Both the position numbers and the translations under genes were made by a program. From Capsicum annuum (lineage: Eukaryota; Streptophyta; Magnoliopsida; Solanales; Solanaceae), in contig NC_061118.1 in assembly GCF_002878395.1 (NCBI RefSeq), positions 87,524,344 to 87,588,343 of the forward strand: DNA of 64,000 nucleotides. Direction: 5' to 3'. Position 1 is the first letter of the stretch. Every line of letters begins with the position of its first letter. The notes under the pieces were generated by a model that saw only the letters and a list, made by a program, of their open reading frames with translations, did no database searches and had not been told where the DNA came from. Of this stretch, positions 1-16,866 are shown one piece after another.

Positions 1-1
1 T

Positions 2-1140
2 CATCTTAGTATATCTCCTTTGGGTGGATCGGTATATTTTGTGCGTAAGAAGGACGCTTCCCTTCGGATGTGTATTGACTATAGGCAGTTGAACAAGGTG
101 ACGGTCAAGTACAAGTATCCTTTTATAAGAATAGATGATCTGTTTGACCAGTTAGAAGGTGCCAAGTTCTATTCTAAGATAGATCTTCGTTCTGGGTACC
201 ATCAGCTAAAGATTAGGGAGTTGGATATCCCTAAGACGGCTTTTTGTACTCAATATGGGCACTTTGAGTTTTTTGTAATATCATTTTGGTTGACTAATGC
301 TTTGATGGTATTTATAGATTTATGAACTGAGTCTTCCGTCAGTATTTGGATCTCTCCATTTTGTGTTCATTGATGACATTCTGGTTTATTTGAAGAGCGA
401 GGTGGATCTTGCTAATAACCTTCATGTTGTGTTGCAAACCTTAAAGAAACAGTAGTTTTATGCCAAGTTCTCCAAGTGTGAGTTTTCGTTGAACGTTGTA
501 ACTTTCTTAGGCCATATTATTTCTAGTGAGGGGATCATAGAGGATACGCAGAAGGTTATTATGGTGAAAAAGTGTCCTAGACCCACAACTCCATCCGACA
601 TTCAGAGTTTCTTGGGTTTAGTCGGGTGTTATTGGTGGTTTATGGAAAGCTTTTCATCGATAATTTCTCCTTTGACTAAGTTAATTCAGATGAAGGTCAT
701 GTTTTCTTTGTCAAATAATTGTGAAGGGAATTTTGAGAAGTTGAAGGATAAGTTTACTTCGGCTCCAATTCTGACTTTTTCGGAAGGCAATGATGGGTTC
801 ATGGTTTATTGCGATGCATCTCGTGTAGGTCTTGGTTGTGTGTTGATGCACCATGGAAAGGTAATTTCCTATGCTTCCAGGAAGTTGAAGGCACATGAGA
901 GGAATTATCCTACACATGATTTGGACCTGTTGGCAGTTGTGTTTGCTTTGAAAATATGGTGGTATTATTTGTATGGTGTTCACATGGATATCTTTTTTTA
1001 TCATATGAGTCTACAGTATGTGTTCACCCAGAAAAAGCTTAATCTCAACAGAGGAAATGGCTTGAGCTTCTCAAAAATTATGATACAAGTCTTTACTATC
1101 ACCCAGTTAAGGCTAATGTAGTTGCGGATGCTCTTAGTAG
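2..1140 (+). pseudogene. Ty3/gypsy chromovirus reverse transcriptase and RNase H (broken)
   Basis: This is the reverse transcriptase-RNase H part of a retrotransposon polyprotein that copies element RNA into DNA in the cytoplasm. The RT fingers/palm are read at 20-325 (motifs [32 protein letters not shown]). The catalytic FIDD motif lies at 369-377 in a different frame. The thumb (LGHIISSEG, SFLGLVGCYW) and RNase H (VYCDAS, first Asp codon at 813; YASRKLKAHERNYPTHDLDLLAVVFALK) lie in a third frame at 489-1121. A TGA at 328-330 replaces an expected Arg codon in the N-R-V-F-R segment, so at least two frameshifts and a stop break the gene. Gag, protease and the start of pol lie outside the window. 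Domain order RT-RH-INT-chromodomain places it in the Ty3/gypsy chromoviruses (Tekay/Del-like by LTR style). Confidence 0.93.
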
Positions 1141-1288
1141 GTTAACCATAGGGAGTTTGACTCATGTGGATGAAGTAAAGAGGAAATTAGTGAATGATAT
1201 TCACCGTTTGGCTAATCTTGGAGTTTGCCTCTTGGACTCCAAAGATGGTGGCGTGGTGGTGCAAGAAGTGGTTTGATCATCTCTTGGT

Positions 1289-2416
1289 ATGGAGATTAAG
1301 GAGAAGCAAGTGCTAGATCTTATCTTGATAAAAATCAAGAGTGACATTTGTAGGCAAAAGGTAGTAGTTTTTGAGATCAGTAGTGATGGTACTTTACGGT
1401 ACCAAGAGAGGTTGTGTGTTCCTGATGTCGACGAGTTGCGACAAAGGATTTTGGCTGAGGCACATGAGTCGCGCTATGTTTTTCATCCCAATTTGACTAA
1501 GATGAATCATAATCTTAAGAAGATCTATTGGTGGAATGGCATGAAAAGGGATGTGGCTGATTTTGTAGACAAGTGCATGGTATGTCAACATGTTAAGTTT
1601 TAGCACATAAGGCTGGAAGAGTTGTATCAAGAAATTAATTTAGCTGAATAAAAGTGTGAATTCATCAATATGGATTTCATTACCGGTCTTCCTCGATCTC
1701 GGAATCAATATGATTCAATTTGGGTTATCATGGATAGGATGACTAAGTCGATGCACTTTTTGCCAGTGCGAACTACCTTCTCGACGGAGGATTATGCTAA
1801 GTTGTATCTTCAAGATATGGTGAAGCTGTATAGGGTGCCTGTTTTGATTATTTTTTATCATGGCATACAATTTACGTCTAACTTCTGTTAGTCTTTTCAG
1901 AGATGGTTGAGGACCAATGTGAGTCTGAGTACTGCTTTCCATCCACAGACGAATGGGCAAGTAGAGAGAACTATTCAGACATTAGAGGATATGCGTCAGT
2001 CCTGTGTGATTGATTATAGCGGCAATTGGGTTGAGCATCTACCTTTGGTAGAGTTTTCTTACAACAATAGCTATCTAGGATTCTATTATTGGTATGGCTC
2101 CTTTTGGGCATTGTATGGTAGGAGGTGTAGATTTCCTATTCCCAATTTGGTTTACCGGTCTATGGAGAAGGTGAAGGTGATTCGGGATAGGCTTAAGGCT
2201 GCCCAAATTCACCAAAAGTCCTTTACAGATGTTAGGCGTAATGAATTAGAATTTGAGGTTGGGGATAAGGTTTTCCTTAAGGAATCTCCCATGAAGGGAG
2301 CAATGCAGTTTGGCAAGGAGGAGAAGCTCAGTCCCCGGTATGTGGGTCCTTATGAGATTTTGCGGAGAGTTGGTAATATTACTTATAAGCTGGAGTTGCC
2401 TTGCCTTCTAGATTGA
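1289..2416 (+). pseudogene. Chromovirus integrase (broken, catalytic Asp lost)
   Basis: This integrase would insert the cDNA into chromatin. The HHCC zinc-binding domain is visible at about 1456-1600 (H..H then C-M-V-C-Q-H). The catalytic core starts at 1670 with MDFITGLPRS and carries the first Asp. The second catalytic Asp, normally in an S-D-R/H-G motif, is replaced by Tyr (codon 1856-1858, I-I-F-Y-H-G-I-Q-F-T), and a TAG follows at 1889-1891. The third acidic residue survives downstream in HPQTNGQVERTIQTLED. A GPY/F module (LSPRYVGPYEILRRVG) is read to 2397. Stops separate the zinc finger from the core. The fold is certain; activity is excluded. Confidence 0.92.
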
Positions 2417-2700
2417 GCTTGGTTCATTCGATATTTCATGTTTCCATGATGAGAAAGTTCATTGGTGATCCTTCTTCGATTGGTCCTTTGGAAGGATTGG
2501 GTCTCACGAATTTCTTGTCTTATGAAGAGGTCTCGGTTGTGATCTTAGATAGGCAGGTTCATTGATTGTAGACTGAGGATGTTGCTTCAGTTAAGGTTCT
2601 TTGGTAGAACCATAAGGTGGAAAAAGCTACATGGGAAGCGGAGGAGGACATGAAGTCCGAATATCCATATTTTTTTCTCCTTCTGAGATTCGTATGAAAG
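2417..2700 (+). pseudogene. Chromodomain tail of chromovirus integrase (broken)
   Basis: After the GPY/F module the reading continues as VHSIFHVSMMRKFIGD, then L-S-Y-E-E-V, and ends in a chromodomain signature K-V-E-K-A-T-W-E-A-E-E-D-M-K-S-E-Y-P-Y. Stops occur in the middle (TGA/TAG around 2560-2615). In chromoviruses this module binds methylated histone H3 and steers integration to heterochromatin. Its presence defines the clade. It follows the integrase directly and precedes the polypurine tract. Confidence 0.85.
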
Positions 2701-2885
2701 ATATGGTTCTTCAACACATCTTTATTTTCTTAGATTGTTAAATGAAAGACTAATATCTTTGCCTCTTTGTTTCCAAACTTTGTTAAAGATTGGGAATATA
2801 TATTTGATAATGTAAATGACTCGTGCGTGTGGTTACCCCTACCTTGTTCGTCATTCAGGGACGAATGTTCCTAGTGGGGAAGACT
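2701..2885 (+). other. 3' untranslated region and polypurine tract of the chromovirus
   Basis: This stretch between the chromodomain and the LTR has no coding capacity. The purine-rich run AGTGGGGAAG (about 2873-2882), directly in front of the LTR start, is where the plus-strand primer (polypurine tract) is expected. Confidence 0.6.
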
Positions 2886-4411
2886 ATAACACCCTAGGTT
2901 TTGACCCTTAGAAAATTTCCTAGAATTCTTCTCTCTGGACCTAATACGACTCGAGGGTAAGATTCATATGTTGGGGTACGAATGGTAATATCCAGTCGTA
3001 TACTGACTAATATTGAGGATGGATTTTGGTTACTAGAAAGGATACGACTTAGGGATATGAGTCATATTGGCGGTTATGGATCGTTTGGTTCCTTAACTTA
3101 ATCTTAGACTTGGTTACTTGGGTTGGGTCTGAGTATGAGTGGCTTACCGTGAGTCGTAAGCCAGGATATGAGTCATACCATAGACTCGTGCCAGAGGTAC
3201 AGATGAAAAGTACAGATCGTATGTTGTTAATACAAATTGGTTGGATGAGTCATAGGTTGGACAGTGTTAGATTAAAGGATTGAGGCCAGGATACGAGTGC
3301 AGGATACCAATTGTATTGGATGGTACGACTCGTGTGTGTCAATCGTACCCCTATCACGGTATGTTGATACAACTTAAGTAAGGGTATTATGGATATTTCC
3401 CCACTTCTCCTAATAAGGTCCCACGATTTATAACCTACTTGGTAGGTTATTTACCCTATTATTCCATTCATTAACACTTAGAAACTTTTTAAAACACTCC
3501 ATAATTCTCTCAAGAGCTTTTGGGCTAGGGAAGCTAGGGTTTCAACTAAAGGATCAATTTGGGGTTTGTCTTGGTGATTTCTTTCCGTCGTCATCTTGGT
3601 TTAAGGCATGTTCTCATCCCTTATTTTTTAATTCTAACTAAGTGCATGGTTTTTATGAATGTTTTCATGATTTCATTGATTGTATGATTTTGGTTTTCAA
3701 ATATGATTTGGGGATTTTGATATTAAATGGTTGGTTATGGTTTCCCATGATTTTAATTATGTTTTTTATATGCATTAATGGTGCTTTTGGATAATTGGAT
3801 TGCATGGGAATGGTTTAATGGTAATTGGAATTGGTTTTGCTCATATTATGCCCCCAATGTGTTTGATAAAATTCCTATAAAGATATGTTCATTTTAATGG
3901 AACTCTTGCATGTTTTAAAACTTTGTAAAGGAATTATGTATGGTTAAGTGGTTTGAAATGGTAAATGGCTAATGGTTATGCTTGAGGGGCATATGGAATC
4001 CCCGAAGTGGTTTTATATTGTAAATGGAAGGGCACTTGAAAGTCCCCTTAAACCTCTATATGGTTGGCTATGGATAATACTTGCAAGTAAAGATTGGTAT
4101 GATGATACCAATATTAATGGAGTTGGTTAATAAATGGATAATGGTTTGGTTATTTGGAAATTTATTTTTAATTGGGCAATAATGGCGGGAGGTGTGGCTA
4201 AGTCGTGGAAGATAGAGGTCTCAGCGAGACCAAAACTGGAAACTCATATTTACCAATATGAGGTTGGTCTTGGTGACTGTGTGCATGATGTCAGGCAATA
4301 TTTTGGGGGATGTACTAGTCATCCCAAAGTTTTCTTCCTTGGTCATGTGGCTACACGCACTAAGGCCCTTTCAGTAGGGGGAGCTAAACCCATATAGCCC
4401 GTGGGTGATTT
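2886..4411 (+). mobile_element. Chromovirus 3' LTR, first part (interrupted by the CACTA element)
   Basis: The LTR begins TATAACACCC, a decayed TGTAACACCC, right after the polypurine tract. It has the family's ACGACTCGTA-type motifs, the conserved block CTCTCAAGAGC..GGGCTAGGG near 3500-3540, and a GTGGCTACACGCACTAAGG block near 4347. It stops at the CACTA target duplication TTT (4409-4411) and resumes at 10246. Related LTR copies in this window start at 39548 (+), 58408 (+), about 54671 (-) and 11853 (-). Confidence 0.82.
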
Positions 4412-4429
4412 CACTACCAAAAATTTGCT

Positions 4430-5456
4430 ATTTTCTGACTGAAAAAGTAGTCGAAAATTTCCGACTACTTCAGTCAGAAATATTATTTTTTTATTTTTAT
4501 TTTTAACAAAATATTTTTTCAGTACTTTTTGTGACAAAGACAGTCAGAATGTTTGGCAGAAAATTCCAGGAAATATAAATTCCGACTACAGTAGTTGAAA
4601 ACAATTATAAATAAATTAATTAATAATTAATTTAATATACATCCGACTACTGTAGTCGAAAATATTAAATAAATATAATTCTAAATATCTAATAAGTGCC
4701 TTATATGAATATGAAATAATTATTTATATAAATTATCAAATTTATATTTACAACTACTGTAGTTGAAAATACTAATAACTAAATAAAATTAAAAGTAATT
4801 AAGTATATATCTAACCACCGTAGTCGTAAATATAAATAATTAAATAAATATATTACAAAATGTATAAGCAGTTCCTTATGCAAAATTTAAAAAATAAGTA
4901 AAATAAATTATTATATATATATTTCTGACCGTTGTAGTCTAAAATGAAATTAATTAATTAAATATATTAGTAAATATATAATCGTACCCTTACACCAAAA
5001 TTAAATAATTATTTGAATAAATAATTAAATATGTATTTTCGACTACTGTAGTCAGAAATATAATTAATTAAACATATTTAATTTGTACTGACTGTAGTGT
5101 TTGGAACATTATATTGAATTATTAAATAAATAATTATATGTAAAATATAAGTTACACGGTAGTCTTTTACATCGTATTAATTAATTTAAATATTTAATTA
5201 AGTTGTATTAATTAATTTAAATATATAATTAAATTTTAAGTATGAAATATCAAATATATATAACCAACCGATGTAGTTAGAAATATTAAATAATTAAATA
5301 AAATAAAATTGTTTCCGACTACTGTAGTCGAAAATCTTATAAATAATTAATTTCAATACATAATTTATTATATTAAATTCTTAACCGACCGAAGTAGTCG
5401 GAAACTTTAAATAATTAAACATATTAAATTTATTTTTGACTGAAGTAGTCGGAAAT
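4430..5456. repeat. Left subterminal repeat array of the CACTA element
   Basis: About a dozen copies of a short inverted repeat with arms CGACTAC and GTAGTCG around a single central base occur here. The best copies are near 4642, 5040 and 5314, with degenerate ones near 4582, 4751, 4812, 4925, 5264, 5385 and 5437. On the plus strand this side mostly has a central T (CTACTGTAG). In En/Spm such subterminal repeats are bound by the TNPA protein; this role is inferred from position and structure. The spacers are very AT-rich. Confidence 0.88.
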
Positions 5457-5495
5457 GTTCTTTTAATATACCCTAAATGCAGTTTTCCTAATTCT

Positions 5496-5597
5496 GTCTC
5501 TCTCTCACTTTCTCTCTCTAGGGCTTCTCTCAATTCCCAAACGCAGTTTCTCTCTTCTCTCTTCTCTCTTCTCTCTCTCGATTCTCTTCTCTCTTAA
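5496..5597 (+). promoter_or_regulatory. CT-rich leader-like tract inside the CACTA element
   Basis: A run of TCTCTC and CTTCTCTCTT units with a CTAGGGCTTCTCTC block resembles the pyrimidine-rich 5' leader found just downstream of many plant transcription starts. It directly follows the left subterminal array, so it is a good candidate for the 5' end of the element's transcript. No TATA box was confidently placed. It could also be a simple microsatellite. Confidence 0.4.
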
Positions 5598-8500
5598 AAG
5601 TAAGAGTCACAATACAGCTGCTTCAATTATATTTGGGAGCACAAAAGATCAAGAACAACTACAAAAAAGCTACAACAGAGTAGAAAATCAAAATTCCAAA
5701 AGGCCTTCAGGTTAGGTTTTGCAAATGTTCTTCAGCCCAATCAAGAAAAATGAAAATCAATCGGACGCATTTTTGTCGCGAACAATATGAAGGTATATGA
5801 GGCAAGCAAAAGGCCTCTCCTTGGATTGTGGTGTTAACTCAAAAAGAGCATTTACTCATCACCTGCTCGGCTGCTTCATCTGCCAAGTTTTCTCTCTTAA
5901 AAGTTGGCTATAAAGGCTGCGTCTCTCACAAGAAGTGATAACGACAACGGTCAATTTCACTGATTCGAGGTAAAAAATGAACTTTATGGATTTGGTTACT
6001 GAATCCCCATTAGATGTGCTATACTGGTTGATGTGCTGCATTTGGATTTTACAGTTGAATCATCTTGCGTCACCTGATCTGTATGACTTACATTCCTTTA
6101 TATGCATCGACTAATACAAGTATGATTGATTGGAGATTGTATATGTTGGTCTTTTAGGGGGTTTATAGGTACATGTTACGATTAAAGTTTGTTTAGTGTT
6201 TTATTATACTATTCGGTATTATGGTGTCTAGTTAGGTTAATATTTGTTCAGGTTAGCTGGTTAGCTAGTAGACTTTGTGGAACAGTCGAGGTGTGTGTAA
6301 GCTGGCACGAACACCAGAGTTTTTTAAAAAAAAAATTAATGCATCAGTAGATTGAACAGCTCTTAGGATATAGGAACATTTTTATTTGGATCAGGCAAGA
6401 CTGACCAACATGTCAAAAAGTTGCTTGATGAGAAGTAAGAAGAAACTAATATAAGGATTGATCATACTCTTGGGTCGTGGCCTATTCCATCTATAACCTT
6501 AAATTTGATGAGGGATTCTAGAACTTAATGTGTTACAAAGATGAGAAAATTAAGAAAATAAAAAATAACATGATACAAAATTAAAGAAATAGTAAGAATA
6601 AAGTCTATGCTTAGTGGTCATAAAAGTGGTTAGGTGGAAATTGTTTGAGCTCAATTTTGAGTTCATGTATAACCCTCTTCATTAGAGACCTTTAAGATTC
6701 AGTAGGAAGAATAAATCCCATACCCATCAAGTCATGTGCATCACCTCCAGATTGGTCTAATGAAAAATCCATTTGTAGTTCATCTTTATCATCAGACATT
6801 GTTTTGTGGACTTCCATCAGTTGTGATTTTGAGAGAAATGAATTGACTTTTGTGCTAGGGAAAAAAATTTAGATAGGTTATGTTCATGTATCGGCTTTAA
6901 TTTGTTTGTTTTAATGTTTTTGAGAGCTAGCTTTTGAATGGTCTGATTATAGAAATCTTCTTAAAAAAAGAAAGAAATTATAGTAAAATAACTAAATCCG
7001 ATTAAACTATCTGGTACATCAAAATTATAGTAGTGAAAACTTGTGTCACATTATTTACGTATACTCCTGTTTTAGCTGCTGAAACTGTTTTAGCTAATAA
7101 AATCTGGTCCTATGTTTTACAGTGGATTAACTATGTCAAATTCACTAGTTCATGCGTCATATTGAAATTGGGTGATAATTTTCTTTCCTGGGGATGCCTT
7201 TTGGAGGGGTGGGGGATGGAGGGTGGGGGGCAAGTGATTGATCGTTTATAGAAGATTTTGTGGAAACTGAACAAGCAGCTGATTGATAGATGCATGGTTT
7301 GCATCTTTACTTTATTATGTATCTTATACTTTGTAGGAATTGAAGTTAATATTGATTATTTTCCCATGAATAATATTTCCCTTAAGTACTACTATATATT
7401 AGCTAGACTTCATTCTTGATGCAAAGAGATAATATGGTTTCAGCACAGCCATATTCTGCATATTATGAAAATTGGGAAATATTTCCTTGCGAAAGAAGCT
7501 AGGGCTAATCAATTTATATATGTACTTTTTGTCATCGGCCACTTCAATCTAGGACTTTTTTCCCTTATACATATGTTGTTAAGAGTACCTTTTATCATCT
7601 ATCAGTTCTAGAGATTTTATTTACTCCTAAATTTGGTATATGGTCTTTTTTTCCATCCCAGAGAGGATTAATAGTGTTCACACTTACCCTCTAGCGTGAC
7701 TCAAGCTCTCTACCTAATCATGCCTCACTTATCTAGTCATATTTATCTCTCTAGCTAATCATTTTTTGGGGTTGTTCTGGAGAAGAACTAATTAAGTAAG
7801 CAGTAAAGTTTCCTAGTATTGAGGATATAAAACAAGAATAAATGTTGCTGGATTTTTAAATCATCATGAAAGACTCTGGATTTTTTAATTTTGTAACCTC
7901 CCAGGACACACCTTTACTAGAAAGAACCAGCTGCCAGCTTCAACAGTCTTTATTTGACTTACCATTTCTTTATGTCATGTAAATACTTTCATTTGTATAG
8001 AACACTAGGAATATAATTACCATTAAATTCTAGTTGCAGATTTGTGCTGTTTACACTTAAGTTTCTTCCATCTACAAATTTTCCAACTAGTAGTTCATAT
8101 TGTCAGAAATATTTTGCTGCATGACATCTGCTTGGTTCTGGAGAATCAGTAGAAAGTTCTGATAGTAGCTATAACTTTTTGAAGGTGTAGGGTTGTTACT
8201 TGGCTTTGGGACTTTAAGAACATAAAATGTTTAGCTAGCGTTCTCTGTCAAAACTCAACAAAAGGAAGTATATTTGTCAAATGGTTAGTGTTGGTAACCA
8301 TTATTTATATATTTGTTCTTTGTTTCTGAAAATCCTTTGGAATGCTGGAAAGGTAGCGAAAAATTGTGTGGCAATGTATCCAAGATATCTCTATGTTACG
8401 TTAGTAGTAGGTTAAATAATTAATTTTACGCTAGTTAAGTTTTTTTTTTCTTTAAACAACAAAATCATTTAACATTGTTTAATGAAGCTTATTGTACTTG

Positions 8501-8793
8501 GATGTATTTCATTAACTCTCGACTTTTTGATAATGAGTGAATGTTTTCCTGGTTGAGATAAGGTATTAGCAACTTTGGGGCATTGGCTCCTTATATAGCT
8601 ATTGACCCTTTTCAAACTATCTATTTATAGCTTAAACACTTGAAAAGAATCCACCTAAACTACTACTTCTGTTGGATTTGAGTATTTTCGAATCATGGAC
8701 TCCATGATCTATTATTAGTCTTAAGATGTTTTGATCTATGCTGCCTGGACTTATCTTCGTACTTGCATTATCTCTTTTTCTAAAATTTTGCAG
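5598..8793 (+). other. Interior of the CACTA element, probable 5' exon(s) and large intron
   Basis: No long reading frame or recognisable TNPD/transposase_21 domain is seen in this 3.2-kb stretch. A possible non-coding first exon could end at the CAG|GTTAGG junction near 5708-5713. The rest looks like AT-rich intron sequence leading to the clear splice acceptor at 8793. The short open frames here carry no family signature. Confidence 0.4.
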
Positions 8794-9370
8794 GAATATG
8801 AAAATGGGGGAAAAGAGCGTCATTTTATTGATGTCTATGAAGATACGCATAGGAAGAAAAACAAGAACGGTACAAGAGGAGATTGGATCGAACCGCGTGC
8901 TAAGAATGCATATGTAAGATAATAACTTTTACATACATTGTTTTATTATTACTCAATTTTGCTTGTTTAAATACTGAAAAATAATTTTTCTTTTAGGAAG
9001 AATTTCAAAAAAGCATAGAAGAGTGGCGTCAAACTCAACCTACTTCAGAGGAAAGTACCATGGTCCAACCATCACCTGAAGAGCTGAATAATATGTGGAC
9101 AACTGTGGTAGGTGGTCGAACGAAAGGTAGAACCTACGGGACAGGGGTTCTCCAAGCCTCGAGTAGTCCTTCGTTGTTTCCCAGTTCCTCTTCTACTTTA
9201 CAAACTATGGAAGAAATGGAAGCAATGAAAATCAAATTGTGGAATTGACGCAGAAATGTGCAGCTAACGATGCTAAGTTTGCTAAATTTGATAAATTGGA
9301 GGAGTTGGTTAAGAAGCACATGCCGCAAGTATTTCAGGACGAGGAAGATAATGAATCTGATGATAATTAG
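8794..9370 (+). pseudogene. Transposase_24 (TNPA-like) protein, last two exons, frameshifted
   Basis: Exon one (8794-8913) follows a TTTTGCAG acceptor and ends at a GTAAGA donor. Exon two starts at 8997 after TTTTAG; the phase is 0 across the intron. The joined reading has the plant Transposase_24 pattern: D-V-Y-E-D-T-H-R-K-K-N..W-I-E-P-R-A-K-N-A-Y-E-E-F, then E-E-L-N-N-M-W and VVGGRTKGRTYGTG. A single-base indel near 9220-9235 makes the frame stop at 9246-9248. In the next frame the acidic, Lys-rich C terminus continues (D-K-L-E-E-L-V-K-K-H) to TAG at 9368-9370. Family members are DNA-binding accessory proteins of En/Spm-like elements, which fits its place between the subterminal arrays. The N-terminal part was not found. 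Confidence 0.82.
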
Positions 9371-9529
9371 ATTGTAGTTATTGTTCTTGTTTTTTGTTGT
9401 GACATTTAGATGTTTAAACTAATTGATTTGATATTTGCTTTGAATGGTTTTAAGTGGTTGTATTTATAAATTTTTGTCATGTTTGATCCAATTATGAAAA
9501 TTACATTAGTTATGTTGTTTATGATCTGA

Positions 9530-10215
9530 AAGCAGTGTAAGCTAATGAAATATAATAATTATTTAATTATTTATTAAATAATTATTATTATTATTAAATA
9601 GTTATTTAATAATTTTTCGACTATAGTGGTCGGAATAATTAAAATTATTAAATAATTATTTATAAATTTCTGACTATATTGGTCGGAATAATTATAATTA
9701 TTAAATATTTATTTATTTATTAAATTTTCGACTACAATAGTTAGAATAATTAAATTATTAAAACAATTATTATTAAATTTCTGACCACAGTAGTCGAAAT
9801 AATTATAATTTTTAAATATTTATTTATTAATTTTTCGACTACAGTAGTCGGAATAATTAAATTATTAAATAATTATTTATTAAATTTTCGACTACAGTAG
9901 TCGAAATAAATATAATTATTAAATATTTATTTATTAATTTTTTGACTATAGTAGTTGAAATAATTAAATTATTAAATAATTATTTATTAAATTTTTTACC
10001 ATAGTAGTCGGAATAATTATAATTATTAAATATTTATTTATTAATTTTCTGACTACAGTGGTCGGAATAATTAAAATTATTAAATAAATATTTACAAAAT
10101 ATCCGACTACTTCAGTCGAAAAATATTTTCCGACAAGCTATATTCTGACTACCATAAAGTAGTCGGAAAGTAGTCGGAACTACCTTATTTTCCGACCACT
10201 TTCCGACTAAACTGG
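9530..10215. repeat. Right subterminal repeat array of the CACTA element, ~54-bp period
   Basis: Repeats of the CGACTAC/GTAGTCG inverted motif occur near 9617, 9669, 9728, 9781, 9836, 9889, 9943, 9998, 10050 and 10104, giving a regular spacing of about 54 bp. The plus strand here mostly reads CTACAGTAG, the reverse complement of the left-side motif. The two arrays are therefore inverted relative to each other, as expected for CACTA subterminal regions. Linkers are AT-rich (TAATTATTAAATA-like). Confidence 0.9.
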
Positions 10216-10245
10216 CCGTTGGAAATTTACTGTTTTCTAGTAGTG

Positions 10246-11196
<951 letters not shown>

Positions 11197-11853
11197 ATTA
11201 GATCCAGAGAACAGAATTCCAGGAAATTTTCTAAGGTCCAGAAACCAGGGTGTTTCAACCTACTTCTTGGAAACCCTAAGTATGGTTGCTTGAGAGACAT
11301 GAGAGAGTTTTGGAAGTGTTTGATCGCGTTATGAATGGGAAATAACCCCTCCTTAAGTGCTTTTTCATCGTTGGGTTTTAATTGGGTAGGAAGAGAATTG
11401 TCCAAAGTGCCCTTCAGTTAAAAGTTGAAATTTAGTCGTTAGTGACTACGGGTCACTATACAACTCGTAAGGTTTTATTACAGCTCGTCATCAGGAGTCG
11501 TAGCCAAGACAATTTCCAAGGAACCCACACACTGTTAACCCTACAACTCAACTGGTACAACTCGTAATGGGACCATAAGACTCGTAGACTCCAGTCGTAG
11601 TCAACACAGAATCCATTTAGGGTAAACACTGGACATTCAACGATTTGTACCCAACGACTCGTTACAAGTCCTTACGAATCTTAGTGAACCACTTGTACTC
11701 AAAGCGGAACTTATTAACATACTTACTGTTTAAGCTATGATTTGAGTCTAACAACTCATCAAGGCTACCTACTACTCGTAAGGGTAAGTTGTAGTCAAGG
11801 CAGTGAAGATAAAATTTCAGAAATTTTCAAGGACCCAAAACCTGGGTGTTACA
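11197..11853 (-). mobile_element. Minus-strand chromovirus LTR fragments (two LTR starts)
   Basis: Read on the minus strand, an LTR start TGTAACACCCAGG lies at 11853 and continues through ACGAGTTGTA-type motifs to the CTCTCAAG block near 11290. A second related start, GAAACACCCTGG, lies near 11258 and runs about 60 bp to the plus-strand LTR end. Both match the start of the 2886 LTR (ACCTTAGAAAATTTCC). The plus-strand element therefore lies against an older minus-strand copy. Confidence 0.65.
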
Positions 11854-12678
11854 ATTAAAAATCTGTGCAATGGATAAAATCGTTTAATTTTAATTAAACA
11901 AACGTTACACGTGCGAGGCACATGCAATTAAACTAGTACCTAAAAATAAGGCAATTAGCTATATTTGTTGTTGTCTTGCGCATCAAAAAATATATTTGCT
12001 ATTTAGGGTAATTAGCAAAAGGTTGCTATTTACCTTCTAATTAATGGAACTAGATTACTATTTGTGAACTTTTCCTTTTAATAATCTTCAATTTCAATCC
12101 ACCACCCTTTGACACCTCTAACTGAAACCAAACGTACATTAAAGAAATGAATGGTGGCAAATAATTTTGTTAACCTTGTCGTTTTGATAAATTAATGATT
12201 GTCGTTTGTCCTTTTACTTGTATGAAATTTATGTTATAAATTTGAATTTTTTAATAGATTTGAGTCGTTGAGTGGTTGAATTTTGAAGAACCAAAAAACC
12301 TTTTTATACAAAATGAATTTAGACACACATGACTAAGATTTAAGATAGTTTTTATGTGTATTTTAATTTTTATGTGCATTTCAAACATAAAATTTCAACC
12401 TTGTGTATATCTGAATTACTTCAAAAGTAAGTAAACATATTAAAAAAATAGTATACAACAGATATTAGTTAAATGATGTTACCAAAACCATATATTGATG
12501 CACTTCCACATAATGTGAAATTGAAAAACGAAAGAAGAAAACGGAGATGAGAATTACCCTTCAACGTTTTCATTATACTCTTTTAGAGTTGTAATTTCTT
12601 AACAATTGCAATATCCAATGATAAGGAAAAAGATCCCATATGGAGACAACAATTGGCCCACCATAAGTAAAATATTAA
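11854..12678. other. AT-rich intergenic sequence, no gene seen
   Basis: No reading frame with family similarity, RNA gene or clear repeat was found. It lies just downstream of the CKX pseudogene stop codon and may include its former 3' flank. Confidence 0.5.
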
Positions 12679-16710
<4,032 letters not shown>

Positions 16711-16858
16711 CTTCCCTGCTGAATTGGGTATTTGGAAAATAAAATCAGCTTTTCTTATATACTTGATACAAAAAATAATGTGCCCTTTTATTTTTGTATG
16801 TATGTGTGCACGAAGAACTCAGAATTCTTGTTTATGGTGGTGGCAAAGAAGAGGAGTC

Positions 16859-16866
16859 TTTAAATA
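16859..16866 (-). promoter_or_regulatory. Possible TATA box of the CKX pseudogene
   Basis: On the minus strand the sequence TATTTAAA lies about 150 bp upstream of the ATG at 16710-16708, a plausible distance for a plant core promoter with a leader. There is no other support. Confidence 0.3.

Larger units (their letters stand above)
4412..10245 (+). mobile_element. CACTA (En/Spm) DNA transposon, 5834 bp, with TTT target duplication
   Basis: The element starts CACTACCAAAAA (4412) and ends TTTTCTAGTAGTG (10245), so the ends are imperfect inverted repeats with the CACTA signature. It is flanked by the 3-bp duplication TTT (4409-4411 and 10246-10248), the length produced by CACTA transposases. 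Both ends carry dense palindromic subterminal repeats. The centre holds two exons of a Transposase_24 (PF03004)-type gene and a pyrimidine-rich leader. No TNPD-type catalytic transposase was recognised, so it is probably non-autonomous or decayed. The host sequence on both sides joins to match an uninterrupted related LTR at 41106-41134. Confidence 0.93.

Noticed and set aside
11199..11212. A tRNA-Met primer-binding site after the LTR end (ATTAGATCCAGAGA)
   Set aside because: The same bases are better explained as the reverse complement of the LTR-start segment TCTCTGGACCTAAT of an abutting minus-strand copy.
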